Below are positions 1-12,080 of a DNA stretch of 64,000 nucleotides, in pieces (the stretch's first letter is position 1; every line of letters begins with the position of its first letter). Origin of the DNA: Rhipidocladum racemiflorum (Eukaryota; Streptophyta; Magnoliopsida; Poales; Poaceae). The notes beneath the pieces are model-generated. The model worked only from the letters and a program-made list of their open reading frames with translations. It was not told the DNA's origin and searched no databases. The DNA lies in assembly GCA_036346355.1 (NCBI GenBank), contig CM070591.1, forward strand, positions 33,698,392 to 33,762,391, written 5' to 3'. Both the position numbers and the translations under genes were made by a program.

Positions 1-193
1 TCACCGAGCCAACCGCTCGCCATAATTTTATTTCTGTTTTTAAAGATTTTGAGTGAAACTAGTAAGATTAATAATTTACTATGGTGTGTTTAATCAACTA
101 GGGTTATTCAAGATTTAACATGGTTCATCAATGTCAAGGAGGCTAAGTGCGAAATTTGGGCATAGCTAAGTAGCATGTCATTCTAAACTATCG
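1..193. other. Unassigned flanking DNA left of the hAT element
   Basis: AT-rich sequence with no supported reading frame. With the hAT element removed it joins the sequence that resumes after 4585. Both sides therefore belong to one older sequence, probably repeat DNA, that I cannot assign to a family. Confidence 0.4.
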
Positions 194-201
194 CTTTTAA
201 G

Positions 202-3200
202 TAGGGCTGGACAGAAAGCTCGTGGCTCGCGGCTCGGCTCGGGCTCGGCCGAGCCTGGCTCGGCTCGCCCTGGCTCGTGGCTCGGACCGAGCCCGAGCCT
301 ACTTGTTAGGCTCGTTAATGGACCGAGCCGGCTCGGCTCGAGCCACGAGCGGCTCGGCGAGCCAGGGCGGCTCGGTGCCTCGATCGGTCAATAGACTCAA
401 AACTCTCCACCTCCAGACTCCAGTCTCTCTCCATCTATCGCACCAGCCCACCAGCCGGTTGGGTTCTGGGACTTGGGGACCTTGGGGTGTTTGGGGGCGC
501 TACTCGCTAGGGCTAGCGTCGATCCCTCCAGCCGCAGCCGCCTGGCGCCTGCCGCCGGCGACTCGACCGACGCCAGCGGCGCCAGCGCCCGGCGGCGCCG
601 CCCGACACGCTGTCGCCCGACGCCGTCGTCGCACCCGACGCCGCCGCCCGACGCGCCGTCGCCCCCGACGCCCGGCCGCCCGACGCGGCCGCCCCGACCC
701 GGCCGCCCCTAACCCCGCCGCCCCGGCGGTCGCCCCTAACCCCGCCGCCCCGTCGATGTCGGCCGCGCTCGCCCCGACGCCCACCAGGCCACCGGCCAGA
801 CCGTTTGGTTTGTGTTTTGCATAGATGAATAGATGATTCAATGGAATTTTTGTCAATCAATTTATTCAATGATTGGTTTGTGTTTTGCATAGGTGAATTA
901 ACAGCTTATCAAATAGTTTAGTCGGTGTATGTGTGGCTACTTACGTAGAGAATTCCATAGTGCATTAGTGCGGTATTTGTTGTGCTCATTTGCTTGTGTT
1001 GCTGAATTCCATAGTTTAGTCGGTGTATGTGTGGTCGCTTGAAGTTGTATTCTTCACGATCTGTCTTGCATCCTTCATTTGTTACCATGATATAAATGCT
1101 TGATGCTTCTCTGAATCTCCTTATGTAAAGATTGATTCATTTCACCTACAAAATGCTGAATGTAAAGATTGATTCATTTCACCTACAATTTCAGCAATTT
1201 GTGTTTTTCATCAATGGAATTATGCATTGGTGCATGACTAATAACAGAAAAGAAATGATATGAGAATGTTTGGTGTGTTGCTCACTCTTGAGTTCATCAA
1301 TGATTCATTGTTTGGTGTGTTGTGCTCACTCTTGAGTTCATCAATGATTCAATGCAATTGGCATTTGGCAGGCATGGAGATGGAATCAACTGTGGCGAAA
1401 GGGAAGGGGAAGAGGCCCTCAGCCCGGCCACTGCTAGGCGTCAGTGGTGCCCCTCTAGCCAAGCCGGTAAGCATGCTTAGACTTAGTCTTAGCTAAGAAT
1501 CTATATGCTAGTATGTGACGTGATTTTTGTTACATGTTCTCAGGTTTTATGCGAGGAAAGGGAACAAACGGCTGAAATTGAAGAAGAAGATAACTCTTAT
1601 GATATGAATGATGAGATGTCTGAGGACGAGATAGCAATGCACCCATTGCCAGGTGATCAAGAAGAGGGTGGGCATATGACAATTGAAGGCTCCGAGGAGG
1701 ATGAAGATAATTCTGGGGATGGTAATGTTGGTAGAGCTCATCAAAGAGGGAAAAAGCGACGAAAGGGGGTGAAGGTCAAAGGTGAAACATCATCTAGTGT
1801 TTGGGATATTTTTACAAAGATGAAGGTGCCATCTCTGAATGAAAAGGGGGTGATGGTATCAAAGGCACAATGTGGGTACTGTAAGAAGTTGTATTCTTAC
1901 AAGCAAGGGTCAACTACGTCACATCTATTGAGACATACGAAGAAATGTGACACATACTTGAAGTATTTGGCAAAGAAGCGAGATCAAGCCCTTCTAAACT
2001 TTGCTCCTTCAAAGGCAGGTGACTCTGGATCTGGTCTCCCAACTATTATTGCTCCTAGAGATTATAATCATGAGCAAGTTAGAAAATTGTTTGCGAAGAT
2101 GATAATAGTTCATGAGTACTCATTCAGGATGGTTGAGCATACATGGTTTAACATAGCAATGAAGTATTTAAATCCTGCCTATGAGTTCATTGGTAGAAAA
2201 ACAATTAGAGCTGAATGCATGAAGGTGTTTCAATCTGAAAAAGAATCACTAAGAAAGGTCCTTAGATATGTGGATAGCATTGCTTTAACCACTGATTTGT
2301 GGACATCTAACCAAACATTGTCCTATATGTGTTTAGTTGCACACTACATTGATAATGATTGGAAAATGCAATGTCGTGTGTTGAACTTTGTTGAGTTAGA
2401 TCCTCCACATACTGGACCTGTCATAGCTCAAGCTGTTTATGAGTGTGTTGCTGCTTGGAAGATAGAGGATAAAATCATTTCCATCACTTTGGATAATGCT
2501 TCGAACAATGATGTTGCTGTTCGTGGTTTAAAGGCAAAGTTTGTAGCTAGACAAGGCAATGCTTTCCTCGCAAAATATTTTCATGTTCGGTGTTGTGTTC
2601 ATATTATCAATTTGGTAGTGAATGATGGGACAGCCGTGTTAGCACCTCTCATAAGTAATATAAGAGAAACTGTGAAGTACATCAAAAAGTCCCCTTCTCG
2701 GTTGCATAAATTTGTCGAAATTTGTAGATCTCTTGCATTGCCACTTGGGGAAGGGTTGAGACTAGATGTATCAACAAGGTGGGGTTCAACATATAAGATG
2801 TTGAGTACTAGCATTGCATACAAGGAAGCTATACAATCATATGCCGATATAGATGCAAATTATAGATGGGAGCCTACAGCTGCAGAATGGGATTTGTTTG
2901 CAGCAATTGAGCCAATTCTTGCATGTTTAGCTAAAGTTAGCACTGCATTCTCAGCTTCAACATATCCAACAGCAAATATATTTTATCCTCATATTGTGGA
3001 TGTAAAGATTGGTTTGAGGGCAGCAATTGTTTGTGATGATTTCAAGTTGAAAGAAATGGGCAATGCAATGATGGGAAAGTTCAATAAGTATTGGGAAGAC
3101 AAAAACAATATGATGGTGATTGCTACCATCCTAGACCCAAGGTATAAGATGAGATATGTGGAGTGGTGCTTTGGTAAGATTTTTGAAGCCTCAAAAATTG

Positions 3201-4577
3201 AAACTGAGGTAGCAGATGTTCGTGAGGAGTTAGATAGGCTATATGAAAAATATGAGAGGGAACATCGTCAAAGGAAGACTGCTATGAGTAAGACATGTGG
3301 AGCTTCATCTTCATCTGCTAATACCTCTTGCTCTTTACCATCCGCCTCAAGTGAATTTCAGTCATTCTTATCGTCTACTTCTGCGAGTCCATCAAAGAGT
3401 GAGTTGATCATATATTTGGATGAGCAGAATGAGGATTTAGGTAACAAAGAGTTTGATTTGCTTCAATGGTGGAAGTTGAATTCACATAGATTTCCGGTGG
3501 TGTCCAAGATGGCAAAACAATTCTTGACTATACCGGCGACCTCCGTGTCTTCGGAATCAACTTTCAGCACGGGGGGTAGAGTTCTAGATGATTTTCGCAG
3601 TTCTCTAAGTCCATCTATGGTGGAGGCATTGATATGTGCTTCTAGTTGGATTAGAGGTGGACATGATGATAATAAGGCTCCTATGTTTGTGGTATGTTCA
3701 TCTTGCATTAATTTTTTTTCATTCATGGCTGGTTTGATTTGAATTAATTTGGTATGGCTAATACTTATATTTTTAGGAAAAAGATGATGAAGATAATGTT
3801 GAGACGATCCCATTTCCTACAAGTGTGATAGAGAGCAACTAAGCAACTACTATTATTTAGTAGTGACTAGTAAGTTAATATTATTAACTACAAATCCATG
3901 AATTATTGTTTAAATGTTTAATTTTAGATAGCTTATTTGACTTGTGGTTGTAGGTTCAAAACTTGGATTAGTGGAGATGGTCAAATGGAGCATGGAGGAC
4001 AGGAAGGGAGAGAAATGCATGATGATCATAATTCATGATTATTTGTGTTGGATCATCTATTTTGTTGTGATTTGTATTACGTGCTGTCATTAAGTTTTAG
4101 AGCATGTGATGTTGGTTGGATGAGATCATCTATTTTGTTTGAGACTTTGAGCCTTGGCTTGGAAGCAATGTTATTGTTATGTACTTGATTACTTATGTCA
4201 TCAAGCATTTCTTGCTTTGAATCTGTCATTCTTTGTCATTTTATTTTTAAATGAATCTGATATTCATCGTTTTTATATGAATTATTGCTGGCTTTTAGAA
4301 ATTGTTGTCATCCTTATTATTTATATGACAGATTCAGATTTTTGTCATCCTTTTAGAAATTGCTGTCATCCTTATTATTGCTGTCTTCATATTTTTTAGT
4401 GTAAAATGCATTGGCTCGGCGAGCCAACGAGCTGGCTCGCGAGCCGAGCTCGAGCCGAGCCGAGCCGAATGTTTGGGCTCGCCGCAGGGCCGAGCCGAGC
4501 CTGGCTCGGCTCGTCACTAGTCCGAGCCACACCGAGCCGAGCCAAGCCGGGCTCGGCTCGGCTCGTTTCCAGCCCTA
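202..4577 (+). mobile_element. Complete hAT transposon with perfect 8-bp target duplication
   Basis: The element starts tagggctggacag and ends with the inverted tccagcccta. It is flanked by identical 8-bp direct repeats cttttaag (194-201 and 4578-4585), the target-site length of the hAT superfamily. Both subterminal regions (about 220-380 and 4405-4565) are dense arrays of ggctcg/cgagcc units in both orientations, as expected of transposase-binding arrays. The interior carries a three-exon transposase with no internal stop. A GC-rich stretch at 500-800 and two tandem copies of a roughly 42-bp unit near 1268-1350 lie in the presumed 5' leader. An undamaged duplication and an open transposase suggest a young, possibly autonomous copy. 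Activity cannot be judged from sequence. Confidence 0.93.
1374..3842 (+). CDS. hAT transposase, BED-type (RICESLEEPER/DAYSLEEPER-like)
   Basis: Three exons join in frame: 1374-1466, 1544-3691 and 3777-3842 (introns gtaagc...ctcag and gtatgt...tttag), giving about 768 residues, within the usual hAT range. In order there is an acidic N-terminus, a basic NLS-like stretch near residue 100 (KKRRKG), a BED zinc finger near residues 118-166 (CGYC then H/C ligands in HLLRHTKKC), the RNase-H-like core with aspartates in TTDLWTS and TLDNASNND, the CVHIINL segment, and the C-terminal dimerisation region (WWKLNSHRFP, SSESTFSTGGRVLD). The start at 1374 follows a good acceptor (ttggcag), implying a 5'-UTR intron upstream. 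The enzyme would cut and paste this element. Domesticated relatives exist in plants, but the intact terminal repeats and target duplication argue for an ordinary transposon gene. Confidence 0.9.
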
Positions 4578-4585
4578 CTTTTAAG

Positions 4586-6090
4586 TATTTGAACATACGA
4601 GTAATATAATGCAGTAGAAAATTAAATACTATAATATTAAGGACAATTGGGTTCAATATGTTCAAGGGCGTGCGGCTTGCCTTGCTGCACTGCGGGGTCA
4701 TCTAGGTCGTAGTTGACGTAGTCGTATGCAGCTCCGTTCGGGTCCTGCTCCTAGTCCGGGAACTGCTCGGGCTCTGGGTGCTGTGTGAACGTCGGGTCTA
4801 GTGCAAAAGAACGGAAGCAATAAGTAAACGAATAAATAAAGACAATTAAATAGGAAAAACCGGAAATAAATCAACGAGAGGGCCGGAGAGAGTGTCGTAG
4901 GGTGTTTTGGTCATTTTTGAGGATTTTGAGACTTGAGTTGGCAAAACGGTGGTCATTTCTAGACTTAGTGGGTCGAAACAATTAAGATGGTGTATTTTTG
5001 GATTTTGGGGAATTTTGGAATTTTTTGGGATTTTTCTGGATTTTCGGATTATTTAAATCTGGAAATAAAAGAAAAAAAAATGGATGTGGGCCGCACAATG
5101 CCAGGCTGGACGGCCCAAAAGCAACCCATGCGACGCGAGCAAATTATTACATGGTCGGGTCAATGGCCATGCGAGCGGGTGGGCGGTCCTGACAAGTGAG
5201 GTCGGTGGCTACGGAGGCTGACAAGTGGGTCGGCGGCTACGGAGGCTGACGCGTGGGGTCAGGCTGGTGGGGCGCTGACGAGTGGGCCCAAGGCTCGGTG
5301 AGGCTGATGCGCGGGCCCATGGTGCATCGCGGCTGACCGTTGGACCTGGCAAGCAGGGGGAGTGCAGGGCATATGACAGGTGGGGCCGTCAGGGCAGAGA
5401 GAGAGAGGGGTGGGGGAATGGGGGGGTTGGCTCAGCTAGGGCTCGGTGAGGGCGACGGCGGCGGCGATGGAGGTGAGCTCGAGCGCAGCGGTGGCGCACC
5501 GAGGAGAAGAGAGGGCGGAGGGGGAAAGGGAGAAGGGGAGCTCACCGAGGGGGAGAGGGGAGTGGCAAGGAAGAATAGGGCTCGGGGGGGTTTCTTATAC
5601 ATGGGCGGCAAGGGGAGAGAGAGAAAGGGTGCGGAGCGAGGCCGGCATGGGCAGCGGCGTGGTGCGGGCAGGAGATGGGCGGCGACATCGGGACGTGATG
5701 GGGGCCGGTGGCAGAGCAGGAGATGGGAGCAGCGTGGGCGTCGACGGGAGCCGGTGGTGGAGAAGATGGCGACGGGGCAGACGGGGAGCAGGAGATGGGC
5801 AGCGGCGTGGGCGGAGCAGGCGGCCTGTGATGAAGGCAACAACAGCGACGGGACGCGATAGGGCCGGGCTGGGCGAGCGCGGAGTAGGCCGGGAAGAGGG
5901 AGTGGGCTAGAGCGCGGCCCAAGGTGAGAAGAGGCCCAGGTAAAACTCAAACCGAAAATCAAATTCAAAGCCGAAATGAAATTCAAATTTTTGAATTTCT
6001 TTTTGAAATTTTTGTGTTCATTTCATGGTATGCATTCACAATTTTCTGTGGATAACTCTATTGCTTTTCTAGGGTGTTTCTTTGTACTTA
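4586..6090. other. LTR-like unassigned region with GC-rich low-complexity segment
   Basis: AT-rich DNA to about 5090 passes into a GC-rich block (about 5090-5900) with repeated phrases such as ggaggctgacaagtggg and long purine-rich runs. The texture (ggaattttttgg stretches followed by GC-rich leader-like DNA) resembles the 5' part of grass gypsy LTRs, including the D element LTR in this window. No ends or target duplication could be fixed. Overlapping reading frames on both strands at 5340-5990 are low-complexity (Gly/Arg or Pro/Ser) and are not supported as genes. Confidence 0.35.
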
Positions 6091-6118
6091 TTGGCCAAAT
6101 CCTGAACAATGTTTCTCT

Positions 6119-6186
6119 AAGTCCTTGGTGGCATGAGTGGTATGGTTGGGATGCTTTGGGAAACATCTTTACTTGACCCGGAGGAG
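6119..6186 (+). pseudogene. Citrate synthase exon fragment 1
   Basis: Translation from about 6121 gives VLGGMSGMVGMLWETSLLDPEE, ending at a donor-like gtaacc. This matches my memory of the conserved segment of plant mitochondrial citrate synthase (condensation of acetyl-CoA with oxaloacetate). The upstream part of that region is not recognisable in frame, so the exon is truncated or decayed. It is followed in the same orientation by two further citrate synthase exons. Confidence 0.75.
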
Positions 6187-6665
6187 GTAACCATGCATTC
6201 TTCCACTCCATGGTGTTATGGTAGCTATTTATAAGGGCAAAATGCATATTTGGTCTACATGTGTTGTAATGTGCAGTGGACTAGAAAAAGAAATAACAAC
6301 TGTATTTGCTTCAAATCATCTAATAAGTTTTTATACTAATACTTGGGAATATATTATTTCTACTAATAATTGCTTTATTAATTGTATATTTTATGTCAAA
6401 ATCTTAATCAATTTCTAGAATTGACTATAACACAGTGATTTAAAATAGGTCTGTATGGATCTATGGAATAAATTTACTAAAATCATTATACAGGAACATG
6501 CTTGACTACAAGAGCATGATTCTTTTACAAATTTATCTTTTAGTATGAGACCATCATTGCACATTTTATGATAGTATTGGAACTAATTTTGCTGATGCCA
6601 AATTTAAATGTGTATCACTGTATCTCTTTGTTGTTGTATGTAATCTATTTTTCCTTTCTATCGAG

Positions 6666-6777
6666 GGTATTCGTTTTAGGGGTCTCTATTCCAAAGTGCT
6701 AGAAAGTACTTCCAACAGCAGCTAAAGATGAAGAACCTTTGCCTGAGGGTCACCTTTGGCTTCTTTTGGCTGGAAAG
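6666..6777 (+). pseudogene. Citrate synthase exon fragment 2 (frameshift and stop)
   Basis: The segment starts after tatcgag with GIRFRG, continues after a small frameshift as SIPKC, then an in-frame TAG, then KVLPTAAKDEEPLPEG and LWLLLAGK, and ends at a donor aag|gtttt. This is the expected next stretch of citrate synthase after fragment 1. The frameshift and nonsense codon mean it cannot make a working enzyme. Confidence 0.8.
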
Positions 6778-6914
6778 GTTTTCCTTATATAAAGCACTTA
6801 CCACACATTCAGTTTGGTGGTCTGCTAAAAAGTTCCTTCTAAAAATAGGAAAATTATTTTTTTATTGATTCCAAAAGTAAGTAGAGTATTTTGTTGGTGA
6901 TTCAGTAGGGAACA

Positions 6915-9799
6915 TGTGACGACCCGGTTAATTAGCCCAGATAATTGACAGCTTCACTGTCATTATGCTAAGATAATTACTTGGATCTCGGTATAGTGGC
7001 TAACAAAATATCAGGCAACCCAATACTTTATCAGCTACTACACCGTATTCAGAGTGTTACAGCAGAACAATAATTAGAGACGAAAATGGTACCTTTATTG
7101 CATACCATCATCCCACGTCGGGCTACAAGTCCAAAAGGTTAATTATACAATATACCGATACATCAAACAATACATAATTATTACCCCAGGGACCCCTCAG
7201 AACGAGGCCTCGGTCCCCTGGGAAACGATCCACCAGGAGATGGTCCCCTAGACACCCTAGTCCTCCTGTAGATAGTAGTAGTAGTAGACTGCCTCCGATA
7301 AGTCCTGGTCCTGCGAATAATCCTCACCCCCTGCCTCTGAAGCGGATCCATAGGAATCACCTTCTAAGCAAATGGGGGTTTAAGCAAGAGTGAGTACAGA
7401 GTACTCAACAAGTATTAATAGCAAGAAATGCAGATATGAATTTCTCTCTAATTTACTAAAATCCACCAAACTGACTCCTTCCCTCCTACTAGCTTTTTAT
7501 GTAAGATAGTTTTATTAAAGAGTGGTTCGTTTTAACTTCCCAAAACTCTACTAACACTGTATATGAGATAGACTTAGCTTCTGTAGTCTCTAATCCAAGA
7601 GACTGGCATGAATTCATGATTTACCCTGCGCAGGTTTGTACCACTTTACCCATAGTGACATTGAGATGCCCTAGAACGTTTATCACTAGTCTAGTATTAA
7701 TTCTCCACACCCACCAAGGTCATCCACAACTCGCAGATCTGATTTGTTACCCACTTTTGATGGCGTAACTCCACTAGCTTCAAATATACCGCCGTCCAAT
7801 TGGCTTCAGTCCTCTGGGCCTACCGGCATATCCCAGAGGCGCACCCCTTAACTTACCCATGGTGGAGTTATTAATACCATCCTAGGACAACCTTTTCTGA
7901 CTAAATAGTTCACACTATGGTTGATACTCTTTTACGGCTCATTGCCCAAGTGTTAGGTTGTTTGACCTTATATCATAACCTATGTAGAGGACCCCACCGG
8001 CCTACAACCCTTCTCATCGGCGTCCTCTACCCACCAATATTAGCCCCACTAATATTCTATTTTTCCCCATTGCCCCTTTCATTTAACCACACCATTCACC
8101 ATCTCCCATAACCAACCCTTTCACAATCCTTCCTCCCAACAGATCCACATTCCCATTCCTCAACCATCAAGCTTCTCATTTTCTATTTATAATATAGATT
8201 TTTCCATGCAAGATGACATTTATAATACAAAGCATTTAAAAGCATTTAGAAACTCATGATCAAAGGAACTTGCCTGGAATAGAATTGGAAAGTACGTCCT
8301 CACTCAAAGGTTGGTTCAGGTCGGTTTGATTCAGGTTCAGATCTGAAAATATGTTTACCAATTATTAGTTCTGCTAATACCTAGCCTTTTGAATCTGACT
8401 AATGGCGTCCAACAACTAAAGACCTCACTTAAATTGAGATGGTGCTAAGTCTAATTAAGTTATCTGCTTATCTATGCCCATGGTCTAACCCCAACTCATC
8501 TTTTCTCCTCTTTTCCCATTTTCTCTTTTCTTTTCTCTTCTTTCCCTTTTCTTCTTTCTTTCTTTTCTCTCCTTCTTTTCCTTCTGTTTCTTTTCTTTTG
8601 CTCCCTTAGCCGACTGGGCTTTCGGCCCCATCGCTTCCTCTCCTCTCTTTTTCTTCGTTCTCCTCCCTGAACTCCTCAACTCCTCCCGACTCCTCTCTCG
8701 GTCCCCCCGTCGCCTCCTCTCCCTCTTGGCGACACCCCTCTACCGGCTCTCTACGGCGGCACCTCTCCTACTCCACCGATTGGGCTCCTCTGCGCTACCT
8801 TACTCACAGGCTCCCTCTACTCCACCCCGGTTGCTTGATCTAGGGTTTTTGCTAGATGGTTCTTTTGGGAAAGGTTGCAGTGACTCGGTTCTGGGTTCTT
8901 GGTTGCTTGCTGATGGTTGATGGGGCTTAGTTCTCTGCTGGGATTCGGTTCTTGCTGCCTGGGCTTGGATCTATGCTAGTTTAACCGATCTATTGCTGGC
9001 TTGCTTGGCCAAACCCTATGGATGGTGGTTCACGGTAAGTCTAGGGTTGATGAAGAACTTGGGGTGAGATGACCTAGGCTGGGGGCTGTAGCGCCGAGAT
9101 CAGCTGGCCAGTTCTAGGTAAGGGCTTGGGAATAGCTTGGGACGAGCTACAAGGGCCCCTAGGTAACTTCCCCTCTGAGACCCAAAAGAAGAACTCCGAT
9201 CTACACTAGATCTGAAGGTTTTGCATACTACATTCTACTCTAGGTTTTGCTTGCTGTTTGCTACTGTTATGCTAAAGGGGTTGTCGGCTTACTTGGGGTC
9301 CTTGCTGTTTGGTTCGGCTGGGGAAGACAGAAGTTGGAGTAGTGATGGCCGAAATCCCAGCTGGCCCCGCTCGACCACCTTCTGGCTCCAAGCTCCAGCC
9401 GTTCCTTGGCCAGCAGCTCCTTCGGTTCTTGCTCTCACTCTCACTCCCTCTCAGTTGGCTGGGAAGGCACAGGGAGTGGCTCCATGGAGTGAAAGGAGAG
9501 TGTGGTGAAATGAGGGAGTGCGGTGAATTTAGGCTGCAATTTTGGTCTTATCCATTCCCTAATGCGAAAGGACCTTTCTACCCCTTGAGCTTTAATGAAC
9601 GGGCAAAGGCAAGAATGTCCTCCCTCTTTTCTATTGTAGCACTAGCAATGTCCTCCCTCTTTTCTGTTGTAGCACTAGCTCTCTGGTTAATTAGCAATAC
9701 TACTCATACTGACTCCAAACTCCCACTCATGGCATGCTTTATTGCTAATTAGACTCTTAATGATGAGATTGATGTAGTTGGAATTTCAGGGTTCTTACA
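6915..9799 (-). mobile_element. Solo LTR with 5-bp target duplication
   Basis: A 2,885-bp block begins tgtgacgacccgg and ends gttcttaca. It is flanked by identical gaaca repeats at 6910-6914 and 9800-9804. It has canonical TG...CA ends and no internal retroelement coding. Read on the minus strand it begins tgtaagaaccc and ends gggtcgtcaca. That form, and the 'gagtact...ctcactcttgc' phrase near its minus-strand end, resemble the D-element LTR, suggesting a Tekay-like gypsy family and minus orientation. It probably arose by LTR-LTR recombination that removed the rest of the element. It lies inside the intron between citrate synthase fragments 2 and 3. Confidence 0.88.
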
Positions 9800-9931
9800 G
9801 AACATAAGTTTCTTATTGACTTTTCTGTTATCCCTGTAAACTTTTTTTAATTAGCCATGTTCTCACCCTTCTTTGGTCATATTGAATTCTTTAGCTATTA
9901 ATATAGGCTGACTTTTTTTTGTTTATTTCAG

Positions 9932-9995
9932 GTGCCAACCAAAGAGCAAGTTGATGCTCTATCAATGGAATTGCTTAGCAATTCAAATGTTCCAG
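9932..9995 (+). pseudogene. Citrate synthase exon fragment 3
   Basis: A clear acceptor (tttatttcag) precedes VPTKEQVDALSMELLSNSNVP, ending at a donor-like ccag|gtctc. This continues the citrate synthase sequence directly from fragment 2, with the expected split glycine codon. The next citrate synthase exons are not found downstream; exons of an unrelated protein follow. The three fragments are therefore a partial, chimeric copy and not the functional gene. Confidence 0.82.
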
Positions 9996-10562
9996 GTCTC
10001 TTGCTGTGCATCCTGGCTAATTGCATTATGCTTTGCTTAAATTATCCATAAACTATCTGAACAAATCAATATCATTGTCTAATTTCTTGTTTTAAAATTC
10101 AAATATAGTCAGATGAATAGAGATTTAGTATTTCTTGTTGCTATGAAGTTCTATTCCACAGGTAGACGGAAAACATACCAAATTTGTTGTATGCTTTCTT
10201 GATTCATGTAGTTCTTTAGTTAGGTGTTTAAAAAAATTTGAAGGTACTGACTAGGTTTTAACAAGCCCAATCAATCCTGCATTTTTCCACTTTTGATGTC
10301 TGGTAAATTATTTTAAGACTTATTTCCAATTGATGTTCTTATGTACCATGACTAGGTGCATTCTATTCTGTTCATAGAGACGCTTCGCATTATTGATTAT
10401 TGGCATATTTTTAGGAAGTTCAAATTTAATAGAACAAATGCTTATCGTACTTGATTGTATATCTTATGGGATTGCCTTTTGATGTATTGCTGTGAATTTT
10501 GGGTTGATTTGATTTGACAAACTGAATTTAATGCAATTTGCATTCTTGTTTTTGGCGGATAG

Positions 10563-11019
10563 TGGATGCAAATCTTATCCCATCGCCTTACAATGATCCA
10601 GAGCTTTATCAGCTGTATTTTGAAGGTGTAGCCGATATAGAAGAGAGAGAGGAACCTAAGTTGGCAGATATTTTGAAGGTGCTAAAATGTTGGCTCCTTT
10701 TATATGTTGCAGCATATTTTGAGTCAGTTGTTCGGATGAACTATCATGTGACTGTTCCCACATATTAAGTACGCATTGGTTATCTAGAAAAAGTATTATG
10801 TGGCTACTGCCTTGAGACACTTTTTAGTGATAATGTAAACCTATAAACATCTTTTGCATCTCTTTTCTTGCATTGTAATGAAAGAAAGCTCTTACAATCT
10901 TATGACGTTGGTTACTGCAGGGAAGATTTGTTAGGAGCCCATCTCTTCTTCAGCTGGTGTTACATATTTTTGTAGCTAGCACTGAAGACCATCCTACCCT
11001 CAATAATTATATACTTGGT
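10563..11019 (+). pseudogene. Two exons of an unrecognised plant gene
   Basis: Exon-like segments at about 10563-10679 (contains NLIPSPYNDPELYQLYF and ADIEEREEPKLADILK, then a gt donor) and 10921-11019 (after ttactgcag: GRFVRSPSLLQLVLHIF and ASTEDHPTLNNYIL, then ggtgag) read in phase on the plus strand. I do not recognise the family. The sequence is clearly protein-like and is not citrate synthase, although it follows citrate synthase exons in the same orientation. No further exons are convincing before the element at 11435. Treat as a gene fragment. Confidence 0.55.
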
Positions 11020-12080
11020 GAGTACTTTTGTCTTCGTGAGACAGTGTTTGTTCATATCTACACATGTCAGAAGTGTCATGCTATTTGGTGAATGGTTCAA
11101 GTGGTTTACATAACTGGAGTGGCTTCTACAGTGTAGCATGGAAACATTCAGCCATATGTGCTTCTGTGCTTCTGATGCTTTTCTATCAATTTACTTAGTG
11201 CTAGAAGTTTCCTATACAATGCAGCAAGCACTGGTACATGCCCACATTTATGTGTTGTTTAATTCCTCCATGTTCCTGTCGACTACGTATTAACCAAGCC
11301 AATTTAATCATTCACCATAATTCCCTGTATTTCAGGTTGTTTGGTGATGCCCAAAACTTCTGAGCGGTTCTGCTTTTCTTTTTCTTCATAGGGCAGGTAT
11401 ACTGGTTTCTCATGCCTATAAGATGAGGTTATAAGAGCATCTCCAAAAAGGCTCTCCAAAACTCACTCTCTATAAGTCATATTTGGGGAGTTCTCCAAAA
11501 ATATGACTCTCCATATCTCCTTTCTCTCCAACAGAACTCTCTATATCACACTCTCTATTTTCTCTCCCCTATATTTTAATTATATTTCATAACCGCCATA
11601 ACAGTAACGGTTATTTTTGACCGGTTAAATTCAAACGAGACAATAACTCATGAATTAATATATCTGGCATGAAAAATATGGCATCCTAGAACTGTTGTTG
11701 GGTTATACAACCAGAAGTCAATAACTCATGAATTTCATTGCATAATTGTAACAACTCAATGCCATCCCTTCCTTCTTCAACACAGGTCATGATCTTGAGA
11801 GAAATATATGTTACTCTGTTAAATAGTGGGACATTATAACAACTTCACTGATGAAGTTACAGAATATTTGGCATTACAAGATTGGTGAACTACTGGAGAT
11901 ACTATCTCCTGTCACCATCGTTCTTTGAAAGTAAGCGCAAGTTAGCAGTTTGCCGCCGCCCTTCATTTATTGGGACCTAAATTAAACATGAATATTGAAT
12001 ATTTAGTAAAAGGATATTAGTAAGGTAAAAGTGGAACACAATTTGAACTTATATGGTCATTGCTATGATGAAATGCTTAC

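Noticed and set aside
222..890. Overlapping long frames on both strands (Arg/Pro/Ala-rich)
   Set aside because: GC-rich leader and subterminal array of the hAT element; open on several frames at once, with no domain.
5340..5990. Several 120-184-codon frames on both strands
   Set aside because: Low-complexity Gly/Arg or Pro/Ser sequence from a GC-rich purine-biased stretch; no homology signal or splice context.
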